From Candidatus Calescibacterium sp. (GTDB lineage Bacteria > Calescibacteriota > Calescibacteriia > Calescibacteriales > Calescibacteriaceae), in NCBI GenBank assembly GCA_025060505.1, contig JANXBU010000005.1:91351-155350 (forward strand): a DNA stretch of 64,000 nt. Reading direction: 5' to 3'. This document shows positions 9,711 to 18,664 of the stretch, one piece after another (the stretch's first letter is position 1; the number at the start of each line of letters is the position of its first letter). Below the pieces are notes generated by a model, which was given only the letters and a program-made list of their open reading frames with translations, searched no databases and was not told where the DNA came from. Both the position numbers and the translations under genes were made by a program.

Positions 9711-10352
9711 TCATCTTATCCTTAACAAATATCCCTTCGGATTCCAAGTTATCGGGAACTCAAGGTCTCTATCTATCTCAAAATCTTTATTTTCCTGTAG
9801 GAAAACTTCTATAGCTTCATATGGACCCGGAAAAGGTCCCAAAGATAAACCATGCCAGCATATTGAATCCTCAATAATTATATAACCACCGGGTTTGACT
9901 ATTTGGCTGTATAACCTCAAAATCTTCAAAGTATTATCATAGGTGTGAGAACTATCTTCTATAACAATACAAAATGAGTCTCCAACTATATTCTTAACTT
10001 TTTCAAAAAGATCACAAGCATCTCCCTCCATAAGCGTTATTCTCGGGTGTTCCCTCACCTGGGAAGGTATATTTTTTTGATTTATATCTATTCCTATGAT
10101 CTTTCCTTTTCCAAGAAGGTCACAGATGTGAGCCAGAGCAAGCGTTGAACCCCCCATATAGTTTCCTATCTCAATAACATAATCTGGTCTCAGACACCAA
10201 AGTATCTCCTGATATATCCAAAAATCATATGGATGCTTTTGAGTCTTAACACCAAACCAAGTGTTTCTTTTTGTAATCCTATCTTGTATAATAGGCAAAA
10301 TCTCATACAAAGGATTACTGAGCATCTCTTCCATAAATTTCCTCACTTTCAT
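9711..10352 (-). CDS. CmcI-like (cephalosporin hydroxylase family) methyltransferase
   Basis: 213 aa. The fold motifs YVIEIGNYMGGSTLALAHI, IIGIDINQKNIP, VIEDSSHTYDNTL and YIIIEDSICWHG match proteins annotated as cephalosporin hydroxylases, which are SAM-binding methyltransferase-fold proteins common in O-antigen and glycan clusters. The N-terminal KHPYDFWIYQEILW is also typical of the family. A TTG at 10358 is possible, but the ATG at 10352 is preferred because TAAAAT lies 9 nt before it. Probably acts with the adjacent double methyltransferase on the same glycan. Confidence 0.78.
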   Translation of the reverse strand: MKVRKFMEEMLSNPLYEILPIIQDRITKRNTWFGVKTQKHPYDFWIYQEILWCLRPDYVIEIGNYMGGSTLALAHICDLLGKGKIIGIDINQKNIPSQVREHPRITLMEGDACDLFEKVKNIVGDSFCIVIEDSSHTYDNTLKILRLYSQIVKPGGYIIIEDSICWHGLSLGPFPGPYEAIEVFLQENKDFEIDRDLEFPITWNPKGYLLRIR

Positions 10353-10677
10353 CTTCAATTAATTTTATAATTTAGCATATGTTTATACCAGATCTAAATC
10401 AACTGGAGTTTCTGATCATTCCTCCACTGAAATAACAATTTGATTCTGAACGCCGGTTTTAAACTCTTTACCATAGTACAGCAAAACAGCCAAGAATTCT
10501 CGAAATCTCTTATATTTTTTGTATATTTCCCCACAGAATCCTAACTCTGCAATAAGTTCCGAAAGTCAACTTAAGGTAAAAACCTATAACTTTAACAAAA
10601 CAGGCTGTTTTCAGAATTGTACAAATGTAATATAATTGATGGGATAGTACAATCTCCGAGTGTTCCAAACAAGCGAT
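10353..10677. other. Intergenic region, 325 bp
   Basis: No convincing gene in either strand. TAAAAT on the minus strand (10362-10367) is the probable -10 of the CmcI-like gene. A perfect 15-bp palindrome-like hairpin, seven A/T-rich pairs around one base (AAAACAG-G-CTGTTTT, 10597-10611), lies downstream of the sulfotransferase gene and may act as a weak terminator. A TATAAT on the plus strand (about 10631) has no gene behind it. Confidence 0.4.
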
Positions 10678-11742
10678 TCATAGAATCAAATTCCTTGAAC
10701 TCTGTAATATAATAAAATCAACAACAGCATTATGTCTTTTGCGAATTTCTTCTTTTATAATTTTGCTGTTCCGCATAACAAGAGTTTCATGTTTCCTAAA
10801 ATTTTCTATGTCTTCATTGTTCAAAACAAACCTGTTTTCGGAATTGAAAAATTCTTCAAATAACCTTTCATTAGATTCTCTATAATAGTCTATAATCTTG
10901 ATTCTCTGATCAGTATTGATCAGATACTTCAGAACACTTCCATTCTTCTGATCTATTGTCAGAAGTAAATCTATTATCTTCTTTCTAATTCCAGAAGGAA
11001 CATTGTGATTCAAATTAAATTCGTATAAAACTATGGTAGACTCTGGAGAAAGAGATGTGTAAACATCGGAGTATTCTTCTTGGTGGAAATTAATGCTTAT
11101 TCCGATAATTCTTTCAAAGAAGTCAGAAACAATATTACCATTTATAAGAATTTTTCTATCATATATCAAAGGTATTACATCTATGTCCTCACCCTCGATA
11201 TACTCTTTCAAACGTAAAATGTATTCATAGTATTTTGGTACTTCTTTATAGTCCTCAATAAAATCCTTTATATCTATTGCCAATCTCAAAGTATCATCTC
11301 TTACTGTCTGCTTATAATAAGATTCCAAGAATTCATCTTGCCTACGAACATACAATACCAATTTCACCTTCTGAAATTCCTTGGAAAGATCTTTGACAAA
11401 ATCTGCAAGGTTTTTTAAAGGAGTTAATACAAAAAATTCTGAACTTAACATAAGAATTTTTGGTTTCACAGATTCAACTTCAGATAAAACGCATTTCATT
11501 ATACTCTGATAATCTGCTAGCTTATGATATTCAACAACATATCCACCGATCGGGATCATATTTTGTCCAAGAGAAAGAGCAAGAGGATAGTGAGACTCTG
11601 AAAAACATTCACCTAACGCTGCTCCTGAGATCGGGTACAAAATACCATAATTTTGCAACAGTTGAACTCTATTTCTTGTAAGGAATGACTGTAGCGCAGT
11701 CGTTCCCGTTTTAGGATAACCTATGTGAATAATGCAATCCAC
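10678..11742 (-). CDS. Sulfotransferase family protein
   Basis: 354 aa. The N-terminus has the 5'-phosphosulfate binding loop of PAPS-dependent sulfotransferases (HIGYPKTGTTALQSFL, about residues 6-21). The second PAPS-contacting segment is LVLYVRRQDEFLESYYKQ, near residue 130. The family transfers sulfate from PAPS to sugars, proteins or lipids. A GTG start is used, with TAGATT three nt upstream and no Shine-Dalgarno site. It is the outermost member of the minus-strand glycan cluster, which makes a sulfated surface glycan plausible. Another sulfotransferase lies at 33.6 kb. Confidence 0.78.
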   Translation of the reverse strand: MDCIIHIGYPKTGTTALQSFLTRNRVQLLQNYGILYPISGAALGECFSESHYPLALSLGQNMIPIGGYVVEYHKLADYQSIMKCVLSEVESVKPKILMLSSEFFVLTPLKNLADFVKDLSKEFQKVKLVLYVRRQDEFLESYYKQTVRDDTLRLAIDIKDFIEDYKEVPKYYEYILRLKEYIEGEDIDVIPLIYDRKILINGNIVSDFFERIIGISINFHQEEYSDVYTSLSPESTIVLYEFNLNHNVPSGIRKKIIDLLLTIDQKNGSVLKYLINTDQRIKIIDYYRESNERLFEEFFNSENRFVLNNEDIENFRKHETLVMRNSKIIKEEIRKRHNAVVDFIILQSSRNLIL

Positions 11743-12064
11743 ACTTTAATCTATCGGAAAAAGTTTGCAAAAAATAAAGAATATTCGGGAAATCTTGAAA
11801 GTATTCGAAGAGCTATCTACAAACTGATTTGCTACTAATGCACAATTATAACTTCTACTTTTAACTTTTTTAACCTTCAAAGAGCTCTTTTATATTGATA
11901 CACCCAAAACTATTTAGCAACAAAGGACAGAATTCAACTACGAAGTCGTCTTTACAAAGTATTCAAATATTACAAACTTTCCAAAGTTTTACATCTACAA
12001 AAGAGCAATAAATTTTATTTAAAGCGAAAAAAGATTCCAGCTCAATATTAAATTCTTTACCTAT
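11743..12064. other. Intergenic region between divergent genes, 322 bp
   Basis: Lies between the sulfotransferase (leftward) and nadD (rightward) and must hold both promoters. It is strongly AT-rich and no ORF looks coding. TAAATT 11 nt before the nadD ATG is a candidate -10. I see no riboswitch-like or repeated structure. Confidence 0.4.
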
Positions 12065-12643
12065 ATGAAAATAGGTCTTATTGGCGGAACATTTGATCCT
12101 CCGCACATTGCCCACCTTGTTGGAGCAAGAAGAGCGCTTGAGCAGCTAAAACTTGATAAGGTTATATTTGTTCCAAACAATATACCTCCTCACAAGCCAC
12201 AAGCTGTTGCGAGTCAATCACAGAGATTAGAGATGGTAAAACTTGCTGTAGAATATGAAAAAAACTTCGAAGTCTCTGACTTTGAAATACAGAAGGGAGG
12301 TGTTTCGTACACAGTTGAAACAGTCGAACACTTTTACAAAAAGGGATACGAAATATTTTTACTTATAGGTCAAGATTCACTAGTAAACTTCCATACATGG
12401 AAAGAATATGAAAAAATATTACAGATGTGCAAACTTGGCTGGTTTCCGAGAATGAACGAAAACAGCAAAACAGAAAAAAAAATAAACCAAAAAGTTCTTG
12501 AAAAATCTATAAGAATAAACTCCGAAATCATCGAAGTTTCTTCATCAAGAATAAGAGAATACATAAAGAAAGGCATATCTATAAGATGGATCGTTCCAGA
12601 CAAAGTTATAGAATACATAAACCAAAAACAATTGTACAAATAA
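12065..12643 (+). CDS. nadD: Nicotinate-nucleotide adenylyltransferase
   Basis: Adenylates nicotinate mononucleotide to deamido-NAD, a central step of NAD synthesis. At 192 aa it has family length. Diagnostic motifs: GLIGGTFDPPHIAHL at the N-terminus (nucleotidyltransferase HxxH), VPNNIPPHKP, LIGQDSLVNFHTWKEYEKI, and the C-terminal ISSR-type motif SSSRIREYIKKG. It stands alone; NAD kinase is encoded at 55 kb. No Shine-Dalgarno sequence precedes the ATG. Confidence 0.95.
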   Translation: MKIGLIGGTFDPPHIAHLVGARRALEQLKLDKVIFVPNNIPPHKPQAVASQSQRLEMVKLAVEYEKNFEVSDFEIQKGGVSYTVETVEHFYKKGYEIFLLIGQDSLVNFHTWKEYEKILQMCKLGWFPRMNENSKTEKKINQKVLEKSIRINSEIIEVSSSRIREYIKKGISIRWIVPDKVIEYINQKQLYK

Positions 12644-12655
12644 AGAGATCACAAA

Positions 12656-12683
12656 TGTTATTAATCGCGATATATTAACAACA
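12656..12683. terminator. AT-rich hairpin between convergent genes
   Basis: TGTTATTAAT (12656-12665) and ATTAACAACA (12674-12683) pair at 9 of 10 positions around an 8-nt loop. It sits between nadD and the convergent secreted-protein gene and could terminate both. The stem is weak and there is no clear U-tract. Confidence 0.35.
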
Positions 12684-12691
12684 CGATGTAG

Positions 12692-13840
12692 TCAGTATAT
12701 ACTCAATTTTATTTCCTGTGAATCTATTGAGCTGGAGTTGATTGAAAAAACCCGAGCCTTTATTCTCTTCTGACCAGATAAAGCTCCCCACCAATTCGAT
12801 ACAACAAATGTTCCAATAGCCGGAAAAGTAGAGTTCATCGGAAAGATATTTCCAACCTTTACCTGTGAATCATCGACAAGCAGAACAACAGATGTAGCCT
12901 GCTCAGGCATAGCATAGAAACCAAAAACATTACAGTAGGGAGTGATGTTGCAAGTAGTTTTCTGCAAACTCATGCCATCAAAGGGATAAACCACAGAAAC
13001 AGTCCCCGCAAACGGATACGTGACATAAATCGGATAGGTCACATAAACTGTCTGACCAGATGGAAAAGAAACTCCACCACTATATATGAAAGGTATAATA
13101 TTTATCGCAGTAGTAATACCTGATGTATGTGAAACAAAAGCTCTTATTGTGGCTGAACTTGACAGACCTGTTTCATCTGTTGCTACAATCCTCAAAATGT
13201 TTTTTCCCTCCTGAAAATCTAAAGTGTTCCAAAGAAAAGACCAAACATATGTAGCTCGCAAGTTGTAAGTGTTTTTAGTACCGTTCTCAGAATATATTTC
13301 CAATTTCACATCCGTGATTTTGCTCGGATGTAGAGACACGCCGACAACAGGAAAAACTCCAAAAACATCTTGCCCATCTTGCGGTAATATGAAAGACGAA
13401 AAAACTGGTATATACATCAAAATAGAGCTAACATCGTTCAGATCAAAAGAATTTCTTATAGTGACCTCAACCGAATCAGAGCTGGTGTTCCCAGAGGAAT
13501 CATATGTTGTAGCTTTCAGAACATATCTTCCATCAGAAAAATCTTTTGTTTTGAGCACAAAATACCATCTTTTTTCCTTACTCACTTCAAGACCAAATGT
13601 TTTTGAGATTTGATCTGAACTAACAGATAAAACAACTTTGGTTATCTCATCGGGATGCAATGATACTCCAACAACCGGAGTATCGCCAAAAATAACAGCA
13701 CCGCTGTAAGGATATATGAACAGGCTGTAGCAACTCTGACAAGATTTTACCTCTTGATTTCTCTGCGTACATTCCGAAACGAAAAATATTAAAATGATAA
13801 AAACAAAAAGAGATACTGCTCCATAAACTTTTCTGTTCAT
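12692..13840 (-). CDS. Secreted protein with Ig-like repeats
   Basis: 382 aa from the ATG at 13840. This start was chosen because the sequence from it forms a clean signal peptide (MNRKVYG then a hydrophobic stretch). TATACT also lies 8 nt upstream. Cys24 after FVSE is a poor lipobox, so lipid anchoring is uncertain. Two related repeats are visible, about residues 50-135 and 145-230. Each opens GDTPVVGVSLHPDEIT or VFPVVGVSLHPSKIT and ends with an ATD/ATT-type strand before SSS, typical of bacterial Ig-like folds in surface proteins. The function is probably structural or adhesive at the cell surface. Not assigned to a named family. Confidence 0.7.
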   Translation of the reverse strand: MNRKVYGAVSLFVFIILIFFVSECTQRNQEVKSCQSCYSLFIYPYSGAVIFGDTPVVGVSLHPDEITKVVLSVSSDQISKTFGLEVSKEKRWYFVLKTKDFSDGRYVLKATTYDSSGNTSSDSVEVTIRNSFDLNDVSSILMYIPVFSSFILPQDGQDVFGVFPVVGVSLHPSKITDVKLEIYSENGTKNTYNLRATYVWSFLWNTLDFQEGKNILRIVATDETGLSSSATIRAFVSHTSGITTAINIIPFIYSGGVSFPSGQTVYVTYPIYVTYPFAGTVSVVYPFDGMSLQKTTCNITPYCNVFGFYAMPEQATSVVLLVDDSQVKVGNIFPMNSTFPAIGTFVVSNWWGALSGQKRIKARVFSINSSSIDSQEIKLSIY

Positions 13841-13848
13841 ACAAAAAT

Positions 13849-13854
13849 AGTATA
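13849..13854 (-). promoter_or_regulatory. -10-like box of the Ig-like protein gene
   Basis: TATACT on the minus strand ends exactly 8 nt before the ATG, leaving no room for a normal 5' UTR. No -35 of good quality is seen. One of at least seven genes here with this 8-nt spacing. Confidence 0.45.
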
Positions 13855-13906
13855 ATACACAGCTTATGGAACCGGCAAACAAATCATTATAGAATTGTCC
13901 AAAAAA

Positions 13907-15217
13907 TTACCTATTTTGAATCAATTTTATAAGGTAGTCATCTGGTGGTATGTGTTGAACATCTTTACACATATTTGAGAGAAGATTTCTAAAAGCAGAT
14001 TCTAAAGATTCACGAGGGCTGCTTCCCCCTCCTTTACCATATTTCGTTGTTTTGAAAACTGTTTCTTTTCCACCCTTGAGAACCGATATTTCTGCCGATA
14101 TACCGACTATGTAAAATGGATTTCCTCTAAAATCTTTTCCTGCACTCTCCACCTTAACGTTGGGAGATGCCTGTAGAATGTAATCCGGATTAGAAGACAG
14201 CTCAATTCCGTATTTAGAAAGACAACTTGCCAGAAAATCTTGAATAGCCTTGCTCTCACTTGAAACCTTAAAATACTTTTTATCTCTCAAAGATACATAA
14301 ACGTAAGCCGTAGATTTGACCTCTGGCATAGCAGAACTTATCTCTATTCTGTTTCTGTTTGCTACAAAAATTGGAGAGGAAAAACTAGCAAGCCCCTTAT
14401 CATCTGTTGACTGAAAAAGATCTGAACCTACAAGAAGATCCTGAAATCTTGCAACAATCGGAAAGTTTTTCGCAGGTTTTCCGTCTTTTGTCAAAACCCT
14501 GACCCGAATTGAAACAAAAGTAAATGGCTCTGAGAAAATCAGCTCCTCATTCTCAACCTGAATACTCAGAATATCAGAAAAATTTAATATTTTTGTATTA
14601 ATCATTTCCTGAAACGAAGGAAAGAGACTGCCAGATAGCATAGATAAAAGAGCTACTTCCGGTTCAAGCTCAGCATATCTTTTCTTTGCATCTTTTAGTT
14701 TTGATATAGCCCTGAAAACCTCTCCATTCGCTATATCTTCTTCGACTGTTTTGAACATTTTGGTCACTTCAAGCTCCTTTTCAGATAGCCTCATTCTTAT
14801 TTTCTTTGAGTACTCAGCCTTATCAAGAATAGCAAGGGAATACCAAATATTCTCTTTCTTATCCTCATATCTTTGAACCAACTGAATTCCTGCCATCTCC
14901 CCCTCAATCATACTTTCTATTTTTCCTACAACTTGCTCCTCCATCTGAAAACTCTCCTGTTTTCCTGTTCCCATCTCCATCTTAGCTCTATGCTCAAGCT
15001 TAGATTTCATCTGCAACCTTATTTGTTTGAATATTTCCTGCCTAGCAGAATCATCTGCCTGATTGATATTCATACCATATCCTACTCCAACTATATATCT
15101 CTTTGGATCATAAAGCTTATAAGGTTCATAAACCCACTGAGGTCTGGAGGAACCTCCGCAAGCGAAAGGAATTAAAGCATAAACATGAAGAAAAAACAAA
15201 TAAAACTTTTTAATCAT
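13907..15217 (-). CDS. LPP20-like secreted protein
   Basis: 436 aa. A short hydrophobic N-terminal segment ends FACGG, a degenerate lipobox with Cys20. Residues about 25-130 match the LPP20 domain pattern: PQWVYEP, RYIVGVGYG, then an amphipathic region with alternating A, Q and I (DSARQEIFKQIRLQMKS). A helical TPR-like stretch (about 150-190), a beta-rich middle and a C-terminal alpha/beta domain follow, perhaps like CsgG-associated lipoproteins. A role in outer-membrane assembly or surface export is plausible from the family but not demonstrated. TATAAT (15219-15224) lies only 1 nt before the ATG, so either the box is not a promoter or the true start is internal. Confidence 0.65.
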   Translation of the reverse strand: MIKKFYLFFLHVYALIPFACGGSSRPQWVYEPYKLYDPKRYIVGVGYGMNINQADDSARQEIFKQIRLQMKSKLEHRAKMEMGTGKQESFQMEEQVVGKIESMIEGEMAGIQLVQRYEDKKENIWYSLAILDKAEYSKKIRMRLSEKELEVTKMFKTVEEDIANGEVFRAISKLKDAKKRYAELEPEVALLSMLSGSLFPSFQEMINTKILNFSDILSIQVENEELIFSEPFTFVSIRVRVLTKDGKPAKNFPIVARFQDLLVGSDLFQSTDDKGLASFSSPIFVANRNRIEISSAMPEVKSTAYVYVSLRDKKYFKVSSESKAIQDFLASCLSKYGIELSSNPDYILQASPNVKVESAGKDFRGNPFYIVGISAEISVLKGGKETVFKTTKYGKGGGSSPRESLESAFRNLLSNMCKDVQHIPPDDYLIKLIQNR

Positions 15218-15537
15218 AATTATAGTTTCGCTACGCTGTCAAACACCCGATGAATTTTTTGTTATTTTTTGCTTGTTGTAATCCTTTGAGACTTTTTTGA
15301 GTAAATTTTTCGGCTGGATATTTTTCCTAAAGACTGACTCATACCTACATCAAATCTCTCGGAAAACTTATCAAAAAAATTCTCAGTGGTTGAAATTCCA
15401 TTTTTCTGCTGTTGGATCATCCAAATATTCCGAAACTCAATAATATAAACCCAGATCTATTTCTTTGTATTCTTGAAGATCTATGAAATACCGGAAAGAA
15501 TCAAATATCAAGTACGCGCTATGATTCTACAAGATTA
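15218..15537. other. Intergenic region, 320 bp
   Basis: Lies upstream of the LPP20-like gene and downstream of the SDR gene, both on the minus strand. T-rich tracts (TTTTTTG near 15256 and 15296) and scattered AGATCT palindromes are visible. I see no coding sequence, tRNA or repeat family. Confidence 0.35.
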
Positions 15538-16326
15538 TCACCCTGTTGCAAAGTATCTTTTCATAAATATTTTTCCTAATTTTGCAATAAATCCTTTTGG
15601 CACAAGGCTTGCCAAAAATCCGTATATTTTGTTGTTGGTTCCGGGAATGTATGGAGATTTACCCTTGTTTATAGCTTTCCACATAAGATCCACAGCCGTA
15701 TTTACATCCATATAATTTTGCATTGTGTATATGTTATCTGGAACACCTGCTCTTTTCTGGAACTCTGTTTTTATACCTCCTGGACATATTGTTATAACCT
15801 TTATTCCAAAATCCTCCACCTCTCTTCTTATCGCTTCTGAGAAGCTCAGAAGGAAGCTCTTTGTAGCAGCGTAAGTTGAAAAGTATGGTATAGGTAAAAA
15901 TGCGGCCAAAGATGCTATGTTTATTATCGTGCCCTTGACTCCATTTTTTATCCAGTCTTTCAAAAAATATGATGTAAGCTCTACCGGAACTCTGACATTT
16001 AGCTCAACCATATTTACCTCACCCTTTGTGTCAAGTTTGTAAAACGGACCTATTGTTCCAAATCCAGCATTGTTCACAAGAATATCAATACTGTGCTCTG
16101 ATGTTATATCGTGGTAAAGCTTTTGTAGATCCGCGGTTATCAGGTCAGCTCTGTACACATACGATCTTGACTTTGTTGAGCTTTCTATCTCCTTTTTCAC
16201 AAGCTCTAATTTTTCTCCGTTCCTAGCAACAAGAACAGTATCTATACCATTCTGAGCGAATTTCTTCGCAAGAGCTTCTCCTATTCCAAAGCTTCCACCA
16301 GTTATCAGAGCCTTTTTTCCTATCAT
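15538..16326 (-). CDS. Short-chain dehydrogenase/reductase
   Basis: 262 aa classical SDR using NAD(P). Cofactor loop ALITGGSFGIGEALAKKF; NNAG at the fourth strand (VNNAGFGTIG); catalytic Ser in INIASLAAF; YAATK carrying the Tyr and Lys of the active site; and PGGIKTEF after the sixth strand. The Arg in VLVARNGEKL suggests NADPH preference. Similar proteins (DltE/YqjQ-like) have varied or unknown substrates, so no specific role is given. It is a single gene divergent from gcvPA. Confidence 0.85.
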   Translation of the reverse strand: MIGKKALITGGSFGIGEALAKKFAQNGIDTVLVARNGEKLELVKKEIESSTKSRSYVYRADLITADLQKLYHDITSEHSIDILVNNAGFGTIGPFYKLDTKGEVNMVELNVRVPVELTSYFLKDWIKNGVKGTIINIASLAAFLPIPYFSTYAATKSFLLSFSEAIRREVEDFGIKVITICPGGIKTEFQKRAGVPDNIYTMQNYMDVNTAVDLMWKAINKGKSPYIPGTNNKIYGFLASLVPKGFIAKLGKIFMKRYFATG

Positions 16327-16363
16327 ACAATTCTGAAATTAATTTTACTTCCACAAATAAAAA

Positions 16364-16369
16364 TAAATT
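16364..16369 (+). promoter_or_regulatory. -10-like box of gcvPA
   Basis: TAAATT ends 8 nt before the gcvPA ATG, and no Shine-Dalgarno sequence lies between. The divergent SDR start is only 51 bp away from the gcvPA start. Confidence 0.4.
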
Positions 16370-16377
16370 GCAATAAA

Positions 16378-17682
16378 ATGGACTTTATACCGCATTCCGA
16401 AAGAGACATAAAGGAAATGCTCGATTTTATCGGTGTAAATTCCATTGAAGAGCTATTTTATGATATTCCAGATGAATTCAAGATAAAAACTCTTGGTCTT
16501 GGCAAGGGTATGGACGAAATGGAGATTTTTCTGAAAGCCTACGAAATCTCAAAGAAAAATAAATCTATACCATTATCTTTTGCCGGATGCGGAGTTTATT
16601 TTCACTATGTACCTGCTGTGTGCGACTTTGTATCGTCTCTACCCGGATTCTTCACTTCTTATACTCCATATCAGGCAGAAATGAGTCAGGGAGTTATGAA
16701 ACTGATATACGACTTTCAAACAAGCATGACCGAACTGTTTGATATGGATGTATCAAACGCCGGAATGTATGGTGTAGCGTCCGCTCTGTCTGAAGCTTGT
16801 CTTATGGCATCAAGAATATCCAGAAAGAATAAAGTATATGTCTCCGCAGGGGTCAACCCGAACTGGCTTGAGGTGATAAGATCGTACCTGAATATTGCAG
16901 AAGTAGAACTAGAAATCATACCACTTGAAAATGGAAGAACCCAGATCAAAAACAGGTATGAGATCCTTGTTGTTCAATACCCAAACTTCCTTGGAGTTAT
17001 AGAAGATCTGGAAGAAGCTCGAAAAAATTCCGATTTTCTCATAGTAGCTGTTCCGGACCCAATTGCTCTAGCTCTACTTCCTCCACCGGGTCAATTTGGA
17101 GCAGACATAGCTGTTGGAGAAGGACAACCACTTGGAAACTACCCATACCTAGGTGGAGCAAAGTTAGGAATATTTCTTTCAAAGAAAGATCTCATAAGAA
17201 GTATGCCCGGAAGAATAATAGGAAAAACACTTGACACAGAAGGAAAAACTTGCTATGCTATGATACTTCAAACAAGAGAACAACATATAAGAAGAGAAAA
17301 AGCAACATCAAACATATGCACATCCACATCACTTCTTGCAATTAGAGCCTCCGTGTTTCTCAAATATTACGGAGCAGATGGACTAAAAAACATAGCAACA
17401 AAATCTATACAGAACTCACAGATGCTCAGAGAAAAAATAAAGCCTGTATTCAGCGCTGAATATTTCAACGAGTTTCCATCTTACATTGAAGTCGACGAAA
17501 ATAAATTTATATCAGAAGGATACCTACCACCAATCAAAGTAGAAAAGATAATACCAAAATTCTTGGACCCAGTTGAGTTTGAAAAACTTACAGGAATAAA
17601 AAGAAATGCGTTTCTGTTCTGCACAACTGAGATGCTCTCAACACAAGATATCAAGAATGCTCTGTATTTACTGAACTTGTGA
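16378..17682 (+). CDS. gcvPA: Glycine dehydrogenase (decarboxylating) subunit 1
   Basis: The N-terminal-half subunit of the split P-protein of the glycine cleavage system, which decarboxylates glycine and passes the aminomethyl group to lipoyl-GcvH. 434 aa, normal for the subunit. Signature parts: DFIPHSERDIKEML at the start, SFAGCGVYFHYVPA, FTSYTPYQAEMSQG, PGRIIGKTLDTEGK, LQTREQHIRREKATSNIC. The PLP lysine normally resides in subunit 2 (gcvPB), which is not in this window, nor are gcvT and gcvH. In most genomes these genes are adjacent. Confidence 0.95.
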   Translation: MDFIPHSERDIKEMLDFIGVNSIEELFYDIPDEFKIKTLGLGKGMDEMEIFLKAYEISKKNKSIPLSFAGCGVYFHYVPAVCDFVSSLPGFFTSYTPYQAEMSQGVMKLIYDFQTSMTELFDMDVSNAGMYGVASALSEACLMASRISRKNKVYVSAGVNPNWLEVIRSYLNIAEVELEIIPLENGRTQIKNRYEILVVQYPNFLGVIEDLEEARKNSDFLIVAVPDPIALALLPPPGQFGADIAVGEGQPLGNYPYLGGAKLGIFLSKKDLIRSMPGRIIGKTLDTEGKTCYAMILQTREQHIRREKATSNICTSTSLLAIRASVFLKYYGADGLKNIATKSIQNSQMLREKIKPVFSAEYFNEFPSYIEVDENKFISEGYLPPIKVEKIIPKFLDPVEFEKLTGIKRNAFLFCTTEMLSTQDIKNALYLLNL

Positions 17683-17784
17683 AGTCGCATACAAAAACTA
17701 AAACAAAAAGAAACTGAATAAAAAGATGAGAACTTTACTTCTGAGCATAACAAAATAGAAAGAAAAAGATACAAAAATTAAACT

Positions 17785-18408
17785 ATGACAAAAATAAAGA
17801 TATGTGGAATTACAAGAACAGAAGATGCCCTTTTTTGCGATTCACTTGGTATTGATTTTTTAGGTTTCATTTTTGTTGAAAAAAGTCCGAGATTTGTTGG
17901 AAATCCAGATAAGTTCAGAGATATTAAAACGAAAGCGAAAAAAGTAGCAGTTTTTATGAACCAAAAAATAGAGTTCCAGAAACTAACTAATTTTGAGTTT
18001 ATTCAACTTCACGGATTTGAAGGAGAAGAAATCATCACAGAAGCAAAATCAAAAGGATTTGGAATAATCAAGACAATATTTCCAGAACTAAAAGAATCTG
18101 TAAAATTATGCGAAAGAATTGCAGAGTTAGTTGATTATTTTCTCGTCGACTCATCATCTAAGCTCGCAAGCAAATCTGGGAAATTCGATGAAAAGAGTTT
18201 GAATGGAATCCTGAACGACGGAAAGATATTCAATAAAGCTTTCTTTCTGTCCGGTGGAATTAACACAGAAAATGTTTCATTCTACATAGAGAAAATAAGA
18301 CCCTTTGGAGTAGATGTGTCATCTGGAGTCGAAGAAATTCCGGGGATAAAGTCACATAAAGAAGTTGAGAAATTTGTAAAAACAGTTAGATCTAAAACAA
18401 TTGAATAA
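17785..18408 (+). CDS. trpF: Phosphoribosylanthranilate isomerase
   Basis: Third step of tryptophan synthesis, an Amadori rearrangement on a TIM barrel. 207 aa. Diagnostic: KICGITRTEDA with the catalytic Cys, GFIFVEKSPRFV, VFMNQ, EFIQLHGFE, a VDYFLVDSSS strand with the catalytic Asp, FFLSGGINTENV, and GVDVSSGVEEIPGIKSHKEV. No other trp gene is present, so the trp operon is dispersed. A 102-bp A-rich gap separates it from gcvPA. Confidence 0.94.
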   Translation: MTKIKICGITRTEDALFCDSLGIDFLGFIFVEKSPRFVGNPDKFRDIKTKAKKVAVFMNQKIEFQKLTNFEFIQLHGFEGEEIITEAKSKGFGIIKTIFPELKESVKLCERIAELVDYFLVDSSSKLASKSGKFDEKSLNGILNDGKIFNKAFFLSGGINTENVSFYIEKIRPFGVDVSSGVEEIPGIKSHKEVEKFVKTVRSKTIE

Positions 18409-18466
18409 AGATAACAAAATAATAATTCAAAACGAATAAAGATACAACAATCTTGAGATAAAAAAT

Positions 18467-18664
18467 ATGAAAATTAATATAAGACAAAATCATATCATTC
18501 TACAAGCCAATACGAAACTACCAAATCTTTTGCAAGCATATCTTGAATTTCAAATTTCAAAAATGATGCAAAACTTCATATTGCAACAGGATAATTCAAA
18601 ACAATCAGATTTTCAATCAATGTTTATGTCCTTCGAACAAGACTTTCATTGCATCTTCAAGTGA
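18467..18664 (+). CDS. Possible small protein, 65 aa
   Basis: A short ORF downstream of trpF, rich in Gln, Asn and Phe, without a recognisable domain. Its last 48 nt are antisense to the end of the next lipoprotein gene. No Shine-Dalgarno site or clear -10 box at the 8-nt position supports it. It may be noncoding, and is listed only because the gap before 18617 otherwise holds nothing. Confidence 0.2.
   Translation: MKINIRQNHIILQANTKLPNLLQAYLEFQISKMMQNFILQQDNSKQSDFQSMFMSFEQDFHCIFK

Noticed and set aside
13895-13909. TGTCCAAAAAATTACC near the stop of the LPP20-like gene, similar to the inner end of the 121-bp element
   Set aside because: Only about 10 bases match in a row in an AT-rich context; no inverted partner and no target duplication.
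15473-15715. 80-aa ORF on the plus strand
   Set aside because: Mostly antisense to the SDR gene, with hydrophobic composition that mirrors the opposite frame.
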